Shown: positions 13,001 through 28,100, numbered from the stretch's first letter. The stretch: DNA of 64,000 bases from Pterobdella sp. o SKG-2022 (GCA_964035795.1 OZ038326.1:6127759-6191758); one strand, 5' to 3'. Translations and numbers: made by a program. The notes: a model not told the origin generated them from the letters alone.

Positions 13001-16000
13001 TCATATTCCATTTTGATTCAGTTTTGAGTATAAGTAATAATTTATTAATTCAAATCTTTCTTTTATATATAATGAGGTAAGATTAGACGCGTGACGCTAT
13101 AAACTGGTATTCTGTAGGAGGTATTTGACAAGAAATATAAAAAGGCATGAAAAATAACAAAAGACATGATTTCAAAAAAACATTAGAAAAATATAAATTG
13201 ATTTTGTGAGTAACGAGGAAAAATTCCTCTTTAATCAATTGTTTATTTTTTTAGAATGATAAAATATTTTGTCCATTCACAAATAGAAGTGAGCACAACT
13301 TAGTAATGTATACAAAAATGAAGAGTCCATAAAAAATAGAGTAAACAATATATATATGATGAATAAATAAAAGAGTCCATCATAATAAAATATATTAAAT
13401 TAAAAATCTATATTAAATTAAAAATCTGAAATAGAATCTGACTTTTAGGGTTTTAATTAAGAACCAACAAACATATAAGAGCAAAAATGAATAAAAGTAA
13501 ATTAAATCTCGAAATTAAACATTTTTCTACATGCATAAGTAATTAAAAATTTGAAATATTTGCAACTTATTTGAGGGTTATAAGACTGGTGTAATGGTTC
13601 TTTTGGGAACTTGGGCTTTCAATCAAAACTAGCAGGTTTATGTTTTGAAAATTAAATCTTAATAGGCCGAAACTGTGTGCTTTATGCTTTCTCAATGTAA
13701 TATTTAGAAAAAATTTCCTTTGAAATCTTTTCGATAACATTTTTCCAATATACAATCATAAATTTAAAACTCCCAATAAATTTTTGCCTTTTGACCTTTG
13801 AAGAATTTTCTCAAATGAAACAATTTCCAAAATTATGAATATTATTTTTTATTGAAAGCAAACACAATTAACTTTGTAAGCCTGGTACTTTAAGCATGAA
13901 ACTGAACAGAAGTATTTGAAAGTTAACTTTATCAAATGCATTACCATCTTGCATTATGGCGTCTCGCAAGAACACAACAAATTAACAAAGCGCCTTGTTG
14001 TTGCATACAAAATGAAGGCAGTCCAAATATTTGGCGGATCTTTTTCGAAATTCTTTCTTTATTCATCTATAAACTGCCAATTTTTTTGAGTTTTTAAAAA
14101 AAGATCTCCACGTTGAGAGATTTTTGAAATTCTATTGTAAAAGTAACTTGGCAAAAGATTCAGTTTTTGCAAATTAAGATAAATTCACTTTCAAAAAGTT
14201 GTGTCAAAGTTTATTTTCAAATGAAGTTGATTTATACAACGCGCAATTCACGTATAGATTCAAATCATTTGAGGCGTTGCAGAGTAATTTTGTTTTTTTT
14301 GGAGGTTAAAATCTTTTGTTTCGTAACGTCGTGAGTTCTCTTTAACTAATCCGTATTGTGAATTCACAAAACCGATATTATTGGCATTATTGTTATTACA
14401 TGTGAAATTGTTATTAATCTTTTTCAAAAAATTTCCTTAAATGACACTTTAGAGTAATCAAAAATTCTAGGTTTTTGAAATAATTAATCAGCATCTGCAT
14501 TTACTAAAAAGATGCCTTGATTATAATCGCCTTCTTGAAGAGATAATGAAATAAATATCGGATGGCTTTTTAAGCTGTTCTCAACACGCAAAATTTCAGG
14601 CACTTTTAAAAAAACTATTCAAATAAAAAATAATTATTTACAAAGCTTTTTTTCTGCAAAATGACTAGTTTCGTTAAAGAAAACGAAACAGAGGTTGTTA
14701 TTTGAAGGTTGCTTTCATCACCGCGTGTCACAACTTACCTCAAACATTAAGTCGAGCAAACCTTTTAAATTAATTTCGGACTTCTTTAAAACTAAAATTT
14801 TTCATAAAAAAAAATTTTATTTGAAAAGCGACTTATAATGAATAATCCCTCTTCGTTTCTGTTCGAAAATAAGAAACAATTTTTTCAACATCAAAGTACT
14901 TAAAGCAGAAAGCCTGAGAATATTTTTTAAAATTAGCTTCTTTTGAAATTTCTTCAAGCACATAGTAAGCTTTCACAAGCGATCTTCTGTGGTGCTCTGC
15001 ATCTCTTTTCGCGCCAGCGGAGATGCTACTTAATTTAGTGTTCTACGCAGTACTTTTGTCGCAATCACATAGTCACCTCTCCCCACTCACGCTCTTTAAT
15101 CACTTTTACTCGAATCTATTGAAGTTTTTCAAGTGCCTATTTTGCTCTTTTGGCATTAAGTATTGATTTTTTTCTACGTATATATGTGTTTATATAAATC
15201 TAAATTAATTTTATTTATGAACCAAATTCACTCCTGCTTAAATAGCTGTAAGTAGAATTATTTTTTTGAATTTAAAGTTGCCTAAGCACTAAAACCACAA
15301 AATATTTTCTAGTTGATGTCCTTTATTATGTTTTTTGGCATACTCTCAGAAAAGTATGTTTCAAAAAGAATTTAAGACTTTCCAAAATTACTTTTATTCG
15401 ACAAAAGAAAGATTATTAATTCAAAAGATTATCCCAAATAAGCATTGATAACCACAATAAAAAAAGAAAAAATTATTGAAAATTTTTTAATTTGATCATA
15501 TAGGCAAATTTCTATAACAAATAGCCCGGAGGGATGTATAAAAAAAATTAATGTTCTCAGAGTGGTCGAATATGCTGTTGCTATTCGGTTATCAACTGGC
15601 GAAGCTTAAAGTCTTTAGTAATTACTGTAAAGAACCATTTGAGAAGTCGACTGTAAATGCTTTTTGAAATGTTTCAAAAATAGTTTAGAAACGTCACACA
15701 GCAAGAGGTATTTCCCCTAAGCTATTTTAAACATGTCTGTGACGCTAGCAAAAATCTTTAAAAGAAATTCAACTGTAATCTTTATAAAGGCATTTCTAAG
15801 GGTATTTTAGAAAATCTTATTTTTAATTATAATTCTTTTTAATACACTCTAATATCGGGAGTATGGCTGATTTATTGGGGATGCATTTGTTTCGAAAGGC
15901 CCAGCGAAACTTAAATTTGTATTATATATTAATGTCGGGACACGCTTGGAATTAATCTAATGCTTCTTCAAAGCTATAAATTAATTAACTGCTTTTATTT

Positions 16001-18252
16001 ATAACCCAGAATACTCAAAGAAAACTGGCGTATTACAACACAAACCCATCCCAACATCTTACATACACATTATTTCAATCAAAGATCTCCAGATAGCTAA
16101 CGCATCCAAAAGTAAAAGTTTTGTATATTAAATCTATTTGCGATTCAATGAATAAATTATTCTGAGTTAATCTTTTGCAATATTTTAACAATTCACAGAA
16201 TTATTTCCTATAAAATATGCTAATCGTTACTTTGGACCAAACATCCCGAATAAATAAACGTGAATTATTTGAACAATTACAAAAATTTCTATTTTAAGTC
16301 TGAAGCAAAAAAAACTCAGTTTTTTTTATTTTTTTTACATTTTTTTTTTTATTCTGTTTATTTTCCGACCAACAGGTTCAAATGTGAACCAGTAGAAATG
16401 TTTTAGAGTCTCTTAATGCACCAATCAGGAGACATTTAAAATTTTTTTTAACTTATTGTCGGTTATTATTTATTGATTTTTACACTCTCAAGTTATGTTC
16501 TTAATTGTTTCCACATAAAAGATTCATCGTTATTAAATGATAATATAAAGCACTGTTGTTTTCCTTGCAGCTAATAAACGAGTGTTTTTATTCCAAAATA
16601 TTTTTATAATATTATTTTTGTTACATGAAAACTATTACAAAAATGGCGATGATGATGGTTTTCATGACAAAAATGAGGATAATGAGAATGAGAATAATAG
16701 TGATGAAGATGGCGATGAAGACGAAGATGACGATGATGACGACGGTAATGACGATGATAATGAGAATGAGGATGAAGATGGTTATGATGATGGAAAAAAT
16801 AAAAATAATAAAAGTAATAATAACAATAGTAATAAATAATCGATACTATCAAATACAAACTTTATTACAGGATACGCAATATTAAATGGTGTATTTATGC
16901 ATGATATTTATACAAAACATTAGTAGTTAGGGGCATTTGAGCATGCAAGCTCTTGTATTATTCATTCTCGTTCATTAGGGCATCCTGCACAGATCAGCTT
17001 TAATCATATTATCATTGATCGGAAAATTTCCTCATTTTCTATCTTTCTTTCCCTTTTTGTCAATATGTCATTTAGTTTCATTCATCCACATCATAAATCA
17101 AATCGTTCCTACACACAACGCACGAGAATTAAAAGCTAGAATTTTTGTGAAGAGACTCTGATATTTTTATGTTTCTTTAAAACACGAAAAATTGGCTCAA
17201 ATTGTAGCCTAACAAGTAATTTCCTGTAAAGAGAGTGATCTTAATTAAGAAAGTGATTCAATCGACTTTAGTGAAAATTTATCCTTTTTCTCTTGTTCAA
17301 TTTTCACTTTTTGCTTTGCAAATACGAGTTTTAAAAACAAAATTTAAAAGGCTTTAAAATAATTAAAAACATTTTTAAACACGGAAATGCCATATAAAAA
17401 GTTTAATTAATTCAAAAAATAAAGTCATGTTATGCTCTAAACTGGAGAGATTGACAAAAGTCCATAGACGCACGCATTCGAGAGTCATGCCATACCGCAC
17501 ATACAGCGGTCTTAATTATATAAGAAAGTGTTTCAGACTAATGGTAAGTTTGCGATCATCGAGCCTTTAGTTTTGAAGCAAAAAAAGTTTTTGACTTTTA
17601 GAAGTTTTGGAAAATATTTTGAGTTTGGAATGGCTAATAAAGTGTGAAAAATTTTTGTTAATCGAAAAAAAATATTTAACCGAAAGATATTTAACTGTAA
17701 GGAAACTGCATTTTGACATATGAATTTGTTTCATTTTGAAGTATAATTTATAGTAGAAAAAGTCAGTCAGATGAACTATCTATGACGTATGTTACAATTA
17801 ATCTTCCAGTAAAAAGATAAAACATTTAATTATAAATCTTCTTTCACGAAGTTTTAAGCAGAGAAAATAATGACAAAAAATCAAAAAAAGCCCTAAAAAC
17901 GGACCAAGTCAAATTATTAAGTTAAAAAAATTAAAAAAAATGGTTTTCTTTTAATCAATCAAATCTGTTGGAATAATTTTCAACTCGACATGAAAACCTT
18001 CGGAAGAGGCGTTCCACACAATTTTCATGAACCTCGAATCACGAAAAGATTAATTGTAAGGTTAAAAACATATTAAATGGGAGCAGAAACTTTGCTATTA
18101 TTCACTTCCAGCCATAAAACTGAAACTATTCATCAAGTAATTAAACAAATTTAGATGAATTATGCTTCAAATTAAATTTCCACATCAAGCCAAAATTTCT
18201 CGATATCTTACGTGATTATATCCAGCACTATCAAGTATTCCTACCCTCAGCT
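10054..18252. other. Long non-coding stretch, no gene recognised
   Basis: About 8.2 kb of AT-rich sequence. It probably holds the missing 5' exon(s) of the minus-strand K2P channel and the promoter of the plus-strand lectin/CUB gene, but I could identify neither. Two patches are visibly less AT-rich than their surroundings: about 12420-12560 and about 14980-15110 (with CGCGCCAGCGGAG near 15010). They are candidate regulatory or untranslated exons only. Short open frames here have no domain or conserved pattern. Confidence 0.5.
16625..16840. repeat. GAT/GAA-rich microsatellite
   Basis: Imperfect GAT, GAA and AAT triplets run through this stretch. The plus-strand frame reads as an Asp/Glu/Asn-rich peptide, the next frame as Met/Ile and the minus strand as His/Tyr, which is what any GAT repeat gives. 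I treat it as simple sequence, not a gene. Confidence 0.8.
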
Positions 18253-19131
18253 ATGTCTCAATTCTCTGCACCATTTTTACAACCCCCTTTCCCACCATCT
18301 TCCAAACCATCATTTTCACTACTTTTTCAACCACCACCTCTTTACACAAACAAAAAGTCTTCAGTCTTCATGGAACATAAAATATCTAAATTCTCCACAA
18401 GCAAATTTAGCTTGCCTTTTTGGATTTTGGCACTCTACATTCTCGGCAGTTTGGGGTCTTTTTCAGATGCTTCCCTTGTCATGAGAGGTAAATTTTCATT
18501 ACAGCTAAATGAGTGTATATTATGATATACTATAACAAAAACTCATAGATAAAAGAATATATACGTTTGTAACAATTTTCATTTAGGCGTACTTTTAACT
18601 CAAGACAAAAACTCATTTATTAAGCCTTGCGATAGAAAAGTATGGCAATAATAAAAAATAAACCCAAGCAAATTTACCAAATTAGGCAACTGAAAACAAA
18701 TGCATGCAAATTAGCAAATTATCATAGTTGATATGTATGTCGAAAAATCAAACTTTTCCATCTATAAAGTACTTTAGCGCAAAATATTCGTAGGATAATA
18801 ACCAAAAACTAAAAAATTATGGAAAAATTTGGAATTTTTAAGAGATTAAAACAAAAGAAAAGAAACACAAAGAGAAATTTAAATCAAAAAAAAAACTCGA
18901 GAGTACAAAGAAGAGTATGGACACATCCAAACACACAAACACTCAGGGGAATAACGACAATAGTTTGGCGTCATACAGTCTAGTCTACACTGGCTCCGTA
19001 GCTATCATTGTCTATGTTGATGGTGGGGGTGTTGATGATGAGGATGAATATGATAATGGTGGTTGTGATAATGATGATGATAATGATGGTGGTGGGGGTG
19101 ATGATGATGATGATGATGGAAATGAGGATGA

Positions 19132-19165
<34 letters not shown>

Positions 19166-22100
19166 CATGATGATGAAAAAGATAATGGCTATGACGGTTA
19201 TGATAAATATGGTGAAAATAGTGATAGTGGTTATAAAAATGATAGGTAAAAGAGGTTAACTGATAGTAATGATGACATAAAAGATAGTTTCAATAAGGAT
19301 GGCATAAATGGCATTTAGGATAACTATGCTAGTGGTAGTTGTAATGCTGTTGGAAAAATAATTGATGGAAAAAAATAGTCTTTTTATAGAATATTTCAAA
19401 AATTTTATTGATTTTATAAAAATAAAAGCTGTAAAAACAAATAATTTTGTCACTGGTCTTTTTCGAGTATTAGAATAATGCTCTGGGACATACTAAGCTA
19501 AACTAACGTAAAAAATCTACTTTAAAAGAAAATAGCTCTTGTTTGGAAAGTAAAATTTAAATTTAAAAAGTGAATAGAAAAGCAAAAATTGAATTAAAAA
19601 ATTGCAACAAAAAGACAAAAAAATAAATATAATAAAGCAAAAAGTATGATGAAAAATAAAAAGCAGAAAAATATAGCGTGTTGTCAAAACTAATGAAAAA
19701 ACTGTATGCAAAAGAAGTTTGTAATGATGGTATGATTAAAACGAGGTGGATCTTTTCCACGATACATTTGTTCATCCGCTATGATACTTTCGCAGCTCTT
19801 AAACGCTGGAAGTTCATTTATTATCGAATCAAAAAAATATGACAGGCCAATAATATAATTATGAAATTATCTTAAGAATAGAGACGTTATGAAATAAGTA
19901 TTTAAAAAATATAAAATAAAAAAAAGAACGAAAAAAAAACCAAAATCAAAACACAACCACTATGAATTTAAAAAAAAAAACTAAATAAAAAAATAATAAT
20001 TAAAATAATGAAAGATAAAGACCAAAAGGCTTATGATATACTCGAAAACTGTTTGACGCCACTCGATTGATTGGGTTATGTCTACCGAGTCGCCAACCTT
20101 TTTAAAGATCCACTGCACACAATAACTCAATCTACCTTTCTGAGTGTCTGATATGTCTTCATTCTCTTATTTCCTATACATTATCTGGTTCTAGGTTATT
20201 GTGTTTGTGATATGTTGTTTTATCTTTGAATTTTTTTATATTTATTTGTTGTGTTGTAATAGGTTTTTTTGTGGTCTGGTGTTTATAGATAGATTGTATT
20301 TTGGTTGATTTGAATTATTTTTTGGTTTTATTTTAAAATAAATTCATTTTTTCATTATGATATAGTTCAGTTTTTTAGTCATATATTTTGTATTTCAGTG
20401 AGTTATAAATTATAAAGTTCATCAATTTTAGATATATTTAACTCAAAAATATTCTCAGAATAATAACTTATAATACAAAACAACAAAAAAGCAAAACTCA
20501 AGAGAAACTTCTGGACATATTTCACTTAATTTTGTAACTCATAATTTAGCATCTTTGTCAGTTTTTGAACTATCTTATTTAGTTACGTCTTATGAAATGT
20601 GCTTAATAGATATAAATGACCTAGTCAAAATATTAAAATGTCAAAAAAATTATTTAATAGGAATTTCACTTATCAGGTATATTGGCGAATAAATTATTTA
20701 TTAATGCGGTATTGAAGTTTTGGTTATAAAATAGCGTAATTTTACCCTTATTATATAAAATGATAGGAAAATGTATTAAAGTGAATTTAAATTAATATAA
20801 TATTGAAAAATGAATGCTATAAAGACTCAAAATGAAGTAGTAAAGTTATAGAATAAAGCAATTTCTCAGAAAAATAAACCCATAGATTAAAATCAATTTT
20901 GAAATATTTGAAAAAATACATCAAAAAACATGGAAATAATAAATCCAAATAGAAAACATTAAATAAAACAAAAATTTAATGCAACTTTCGGTGGATTAGA
21001 TTTATCGAAAGCAAGGAGAGATGGTGGAACGATTAAAAAAAGGAAGAATTAAAAAAGGTGTAATGGCGAGCTTAGAGCGGATAAATAAGATGGCGAAAAG
21101 AGTGTAGTAAATAATAGGGAAGGTATGGCTAAGTAAGTAAGTACAATGATACAGCGAATATAAGGTAGTTTTAAATTATCTTGTTTTGTGTTGCTGATAG
21201 GGTATTTCAATTGGTTTTTCTTATTTTTCAAGGCTTTTTTGTTGGGTGTTGATGGGTTTTTGAAGTTTTTTTAAGGATCTTGGGTATGGGAGTTGTTTTT
21301 TGATTTGAATTTTGAAAAACAATTAAGATTTTGATGAATTTTTTGAGTATTCAAACATTGTAAACAAATTTTAAAATTGAAAGTTTGTCGGTGAACTTCA
21401 ATTCTTTTTTAGAGTCTTATCAAAATAAAAATTTTTAAAATTTTTGTTGATGAAAAGACTTTCCAAATATTTTTGAAAAAATTTAAAATTTTCGCATTTA
21501 TTAAATCAACTTAAATCGGAAAAAATACACTGAAATAATCAACCACTTCATGTAAGAACCCGCTTCTGAAACCTTTGAAATAAGACGATATATGGTCCAA
21601 AGTGAAAGATTACGGATGAAAGAGTCTAATTGATGGGCGCAGTGTAATTAATTGCCCAAACGAGATTTTTAATGAATGACAGTAAAAATGATATTGAAAC
21701 TAATAACAGTTACAAAATATCTTACTTACCATGCCTGGCGAATACATTAGTTCTAGCACAATTCATCATTTCTTTTTTATATCATTTTTTATACTAACTT
21801 TCTCGTTCTTTCCATTTTTTTCTATATTTCGTTCATTTTTATAGTTATTCTATTATCAATCATAATTTTTTTTAGTCGTAAGTTTATAGGGTAGCTTTAG
21901 ATTGAATATCGTTCAATGTTTGAAATTCGGATTTTTGAGGAATTTCAAGTGAAAGATAGTGTTTAAATAATTTAGTTCATTTGATTAGAAAAGTCTGGAA
22001 TCTTAATAAGTAAGGTTAAACGATTTTGAGTTTGATTCACTTTTGAAACTTTCGTTTTAATTCTAATTTACAATTTTAAACTTAATGAACTTTAGTTTTT

Positions 22101-25100
22101 CATGAGACAAATATTTATGGAATAATTTTAAATTCATTCAAAAAATTTTTTTCGTAGAAAAAATTTTTTTTTCCATAAAATGAAAAATTAATTTCCAAAA
22201 CTGTCTTTTAATTATTTGCAAAATATGATTAAACTTTAGAAAACGTCATCTTTCCAGCAGTATTTCCCATTTTAACGTTTTGATAGCAAATCTTTAACGT
22301 TGAAAATGAGAATAAAACTTTGAATAGAATCAGCATTCATTCAAAATATCAATTATTTTGATTCATAGAACTAGACATTTTTTGATATTTCGAATAAAAT
22401 ATACATATAATCTATTTATTAATGTAATAATTCACAATATTAATAATTGAGAAAATTTATGCATTCATAAGTTTTCATATATACTATTTATTATATCACT
22501 CTTCATTTCCATTGCTTCCTATAAAACTTCTCTTTCACTTTGAATATCTATCTAATCAATTATTGACAAATATTTGTTTTTCCTACTAGGAAATCATTTG
22601 CATAATCAATCAGAAATTTCCTTGCCTCACAGTCTGTTGATTCGACCGTCCATCCATTCAGTCGACCAGGCATTCATTTATTTAAGACCCTCAATTCATT
22701 TCTTTATCTAAGGCCTTACCGCGGTTCATAACGCACATCTTTGATGCTATGAATTCATCTGTTACCACTTTCCTTTGCCATCTAACAATTAACTAACGCC
22801 CAGAGGCAATGCCTACCTTTTTAAGTATTTCTTATCGTGTCTTTTGTTCATATTTGCCTTGGTAGCCAGAATGTTTTAGCCTCAGAAAAAGTAATTTTAT
22901 TTGTTTTTTGAATTTTTTTAGTGTAGATTTCAGTTTTTCACCCGTATTAATAGGGTTTTTCTTCAATCGACCAAATTAAAAGACATTTATTCACCCACCG
23001 TAGGCTTATAGTTTCTTCTACGTCATGATCATGTCAATTAATGGAAAAACTGATCTTATTATTATCAAAAATTTTATCGCAATTCTTTTTTTTAAAATAA
23101 ATTTGTTATAGCCTTTTGGGGGCGATTCTATTTATTTTATAAATATTTTCATCTTACTGTGCAATTAAATTTTTTCCAAGCACACTACTACAAAAAAAGT
23201 ATTTCAAGTGTAAATATATTTTTTTACATTTAATTTGTTTTTAGTAACATTTCAATTTGAAGCATGATTTTCGATTGAATAAAAGTCTATTTAATGTGAC
23301 CTCAATCAAGTTTTCTCTTTTTTTTCTTGTTACCAAGTCATTCAAGAACGTTGAAAAATATTTTCCCAAACAAAACTAGAACTCTGAAAGCCTTCTAGAA
23401 TCACCACCTAAATAAAACGATAATATAAAACTTACATTTTTTTTCTAAAACTTTTTCAAAGTTTTTTGTCTGAACATTCATATCTGTAAATATTTAATTG
23501 AATAAAAACTAGTTTGTGGCATAAAGTTATAAGGTAATTATTTTTCTTTTTTTGCTTAAAGTCTGCAATTACTGCCCTATAAACATTTTTTGCTTGATTT
23601 GTGGTCTTTCATGTCACTATGAGTTGGCAAGATGGAATGCGGCAACAAAAAGTGTTGAAATTTTATAAAACTTCGTTTTGAAGGTTTAATTGGGATCATA
23701 AACTTAAAAACACTACCCACAATAAGTCAACCTGTTTCAAAAAAATTTAAGTAAAAAAAAAATTCTTTTAAAAAAATTTGTAAAAATTGATTTTTTCATT
23801 GAAAGAATTCAAATACAGAAAGCATTTGAGAAATGAATATGAAAGGGACGGATGAAAATAATGAGAAGGATGCCTATAAAACTTACAGCGATAAAACAGT
23901 CGGCAATAAAGGCGTGTCTTATTTATGTTAGTACCTTCGTATAAAAATACTCTGGCAAGCGTGTTTAGAAAACGAGCATACAAGAAGTTTCCAATAATGT
24001 TAATTATTATCTAAACCACGGGCGTTGTCATAAGTACGGTCATTATTTGCGTAGTTTTTGGGGAGTTTAATGAAGTTTCATTTGTTTTATAAAAATAAAA
24101 CAAAATAAGATCCACTATTACGACCATTTCTCTCAATTAGATGTAACGATGAAGACATGGAAATAAACAAACAGAAGTAAATACACAGAAAAGCAAATAG
24201 AGAAGAAATATTAAAGAAGAGACCAAAAATATATACATGGATGCCTGAATAAATCTACCATCATACACAAACAAAAGAATGAATTCAACGATATAGATAG
24301 AAAATATTCATAAAACACTGCCATTAACGTAAAAAGATAGAATAAAACTAAAGATGAGTAAATCAGGAGGGGTTATTTTAATTATGAAAACACAGAATTG
24401 GCTTTCGTTTTTATTAATCACATACATGGCTGCTCGTTAGGCATTCCTTTAGATTTTAAAAAGGAATATATTTTAAAATGATTATCAAAAGTTTTATTCG
24501 TCATCTTTAAAACTTTTTTAAAAACCTGTTCTACTCTTTAGCGACTAACAAAAATCCACCTCAAGCATGCGGGTCATGGAAAGTAAAACAAAGACCTCAA
24601 ATGTGAATGAAGTCTAATTTGAAAATATCTATAATGAGATCAAAAGTTTCTCGAAAAATAAAGATTCATAAAACTAAAAAACAAATTAGTTTTTAACCTC
24701 AAGGCACGACAGTGTTGAATGGAATATTTATAAAATTCAGCTGGCAAAACGCATAAAAATATATAAGTTAGCCCCATCAGAAGCTAATTAAAAGGCATTT
24801 CTCTGCATGTAATGCCTTACCGACAAAGTAACCTGTTAAAACGCCATTACGATAATTAATACGTGCACCTCACACCATCAAAGCACAAAAAACACCCTCA
24901 AAATAAAGAAAAAATTTTATCAACATGTTTTCTAAACAGTTCGTCTTTTAAGTCAAACCGAAAAATTATCTTTTACTTTAATATTTAATGTATTCTAGCC
25001 TTCATTAAACACACCTTTTCGCTTCTAATTAGTATTTAAATGGCATTTTGAAAGGTTTTTGACGTTGAAGTAGTTTCTAACGTCAATATTTATTCTGTAA

Positions 25101-28100
25101 TTACTTCTAAGTCAAAATTATTTCACATGAAAAAAGCCTGAGAATTCCATTCAAAAGTCGATACATGCTAATTGTGGAATCTTATATTGAATATAAAACA
25201 AAAATTTTTAGAGAAAGAAAAAAAAATTATGAAGAATTCCAGGAAAGGGAAGATTTAAAAAGTGACGACGTTGGAAGTATTAAGATGATGTAATCAGGCC
25301 CTGGTATGAGCCGTCAGGGAATGTGGCTACGAAGAATGCAAACTTTAGTTTTTTTGAGTTAAAAAAAATAATTCAACCATTTCAATAGCTGAATTTTGGG
25401 CGAAATGAGACAGCTGGTGATTGTAACTTCTTTTATGTTACTTTTTGTTGATTTTTCACCAAAAAAAATGAAATTTCAAACTTTGCCAACAAAACATGCG
25501 GATTTGAACTATGAATAATAACTTCCGTTCGGAAATTTGAAGCGGAGATTTGACAAGTTTAATACAACAAACAAAACTTAAATCTCTTATGACTATGCGC
25601 CTATGCCGTTAAAACTATAAGCTCCTGAAATATTTTCAACGTTTTACGTTGAGTTTTCAAGAAGTGCTATTTCGATATTGAAAAATGACTTGAGGTTTGA
25701 AAAATTTCTTCTGAGTGTGTTCAGAATTGATAAATAAAAATATTTTGAGTAAATCATAAATTTTGACATTTTTTATCTGACAGCTTGTAGTTATAAATCT
25801 AATTCTGATGGCTTTAATCAATATGAACAATTAATTTTCGACTTGAACATGTTAAAGTTTTCTCTTTCAATTCACATTCATGAGTCTGACTTTAATCATC
25901 GATGCATTTGAATATAGATGAATCTTTATAAAATTTTGATTCTTTCAATGACGCCAAATTTCAAACTCTGCTTTTGAAGATATTTTAGTTCACAAAAATG
26001 CCTTATGGATAGCTGGAAAAATTGAACTTGACTCAAAAATCGATCCAACCATTCATTATATCTGCAAGTTTTAGAACTTAACCATTATTTAGAAAATTTT
26101 TATAAAAATTTTGTGGAAATAAAATAAGATGAAAAATGAAAGTTTAGAATTCAGAGCAGAAAAGGCATGAAATTTTAAGACGGCCTGCTTGCATTCAGTT
26201 ACTTAGCAACAAACGTTTGAAAGACAATTAAAAATCTCAAATAACATTATAAAAACGCAGAAATGTGATATAATTTTCTATGCAATATTCAAGTATTGTT
26301 GAAATTAAGAGTTAACAAACTCTTTTTTACTATTATATTTCAAAAATAATTTTTACGTTATTTTTTCGTTGTAATCAAACAACCTTCTACCTTGTAAAAC
26401 ATCTTCATGCAAACACGACTTGCTCATAAATGAAACATGTATTTGTTTCAGAAGGGGAATTTTGCCAACTCGAGTTTTTCAATGCCATGTGCCGAGAGGT
26501 AAATGAAGAAAAAGTGAGCATAGAAAACGAAAAGAGAAAAAACGACGATAATAAAGACACAGTGAATAAAAACAGCAGAAATGGCTATAAAAAAATCACA
26601 CAAGATGACAATGTAAACAATTTAAAATTTGGGTCAACAAAACAATCTAGCAGCAAAAACGAAGACACAAACGATGAAGTCTATACACAAAAAGAGGCAT
26701 TGAAAGAGGAGGGGGTGGTTGAGGTACTGGAGGCGTGGTATGGAAGGATGCAAATTGGACGCTGCGTCCAGCAAAACTATGGGTATCTGGGCTGTAAGTC
26801 GGATGTGACAGAAGTTGTGGCCAAGAAGTGTGATGCTAGATCCTCTTGCAGTTTTCAGGTGGGTGGTCGGGTGGTTTAATTAAAAGCTTTAAATAGAGAA
26901 AGTACCCCTTCATAATAGCGTCCAATTTCTTTTGGAGGTGTTAGAGCAGTTGCTAGCGAATAATATTTTTCGTTTTAGTTATGGTTAGAACATAATGAAA
27001 AAATAAATTTTGTTGTCGTTTTTCAAACTAATATGAAAATAAAGCATTATTTTGTTTTAATTAATGAAGTGACATTCGAACAAAGGGTAGCGAAAAAACC
27101 CTGTGAGACATTTTATTTCTATTAAAGAAAATAGCTTTTGTATTATCAATTTTATATTTTCTTGAAATGCTTGAAAAATATTCAAGTCATAGAGTTCTTC
27201 TTAGAGAAAATCTCAAAAAGGCAGACACCAAAATATTCCTGCTTTGAATAACAAACATTTTTATTTTGTTATTTTTTTTTTTTGGGAATGTAACACATAT
27301 ATTTATTTTCCTATTTGTACTATTACATTTGCCGCAAAATAAAAAAGACTCATAATTTAAATTAAAACACTGTGAATGCTTTAACAAATTAAACAAAAAA
27401 GCTTGATAGAAAAAACCTATCGAAAATTTATCAAAATTTTCTCAAAAAAATCATTTTGTTTTTTCAAATTTTTTCGAAAAAACTGAAAAATGAATTTTTT
27501 AAAGAATTTTTTTGTTGCAGCTTTAAGACATCTTTGGTTAAACAAAACCCAAGCCATGGTTAAATCAGATTTGTTTTATCACTTTCTGTTATACACGCAA
27601 TTAACCTTTGCCTTCAAAACCGCTACTATCCAGTTGAACGGTGAGATATCCGCCGTATATTTGCCTGTTTAAAAATATTAAAATAAAAATTATAATATTT
27701 GAATAAAATATTTAAATAAAAGATAAAAATATTAAACTAAGGCATCGGTATGAATTATTGAAATGAAATATTAAAACAAAACTTTTTAAAGAATATAAAT
27801 AGAAATAAAAAACATTCAAAATAAAAAAAAACATTGATAAAAAAAATAGATACAAATGTTTTCAGAGTAATTTCTTTACTATTAGAAAGCTTTCGGAAAC
27901 CTTTTTATCAGAGAAATTATAGCTTTATCGTTGGTTTGAATTGTTTTTCATTGTTTATCGCTTTACTATATTGTAAAAAAAATAATATTGTATTGTATTT
28001 TATCACAGTTTATTGTATTATATTGTATTATAGGGTATTGTACTGTATATTATTGTATTGTATCATAGTATATTATATTGTACATCAGTGTATTGTACAT

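Noticed and set aside
16582..16839. Open frame for an acidic Asp/Glu/Asn-rich peptide
   Set aside because: It is a translated GAT/GAA microsatellite; all frames on both strands stay open over the same span.
18917..19249. 110-residue Asp/Gly-rich open frame
   Set aside because: Product of the GAT/GGT triplet repeat inside an intron.
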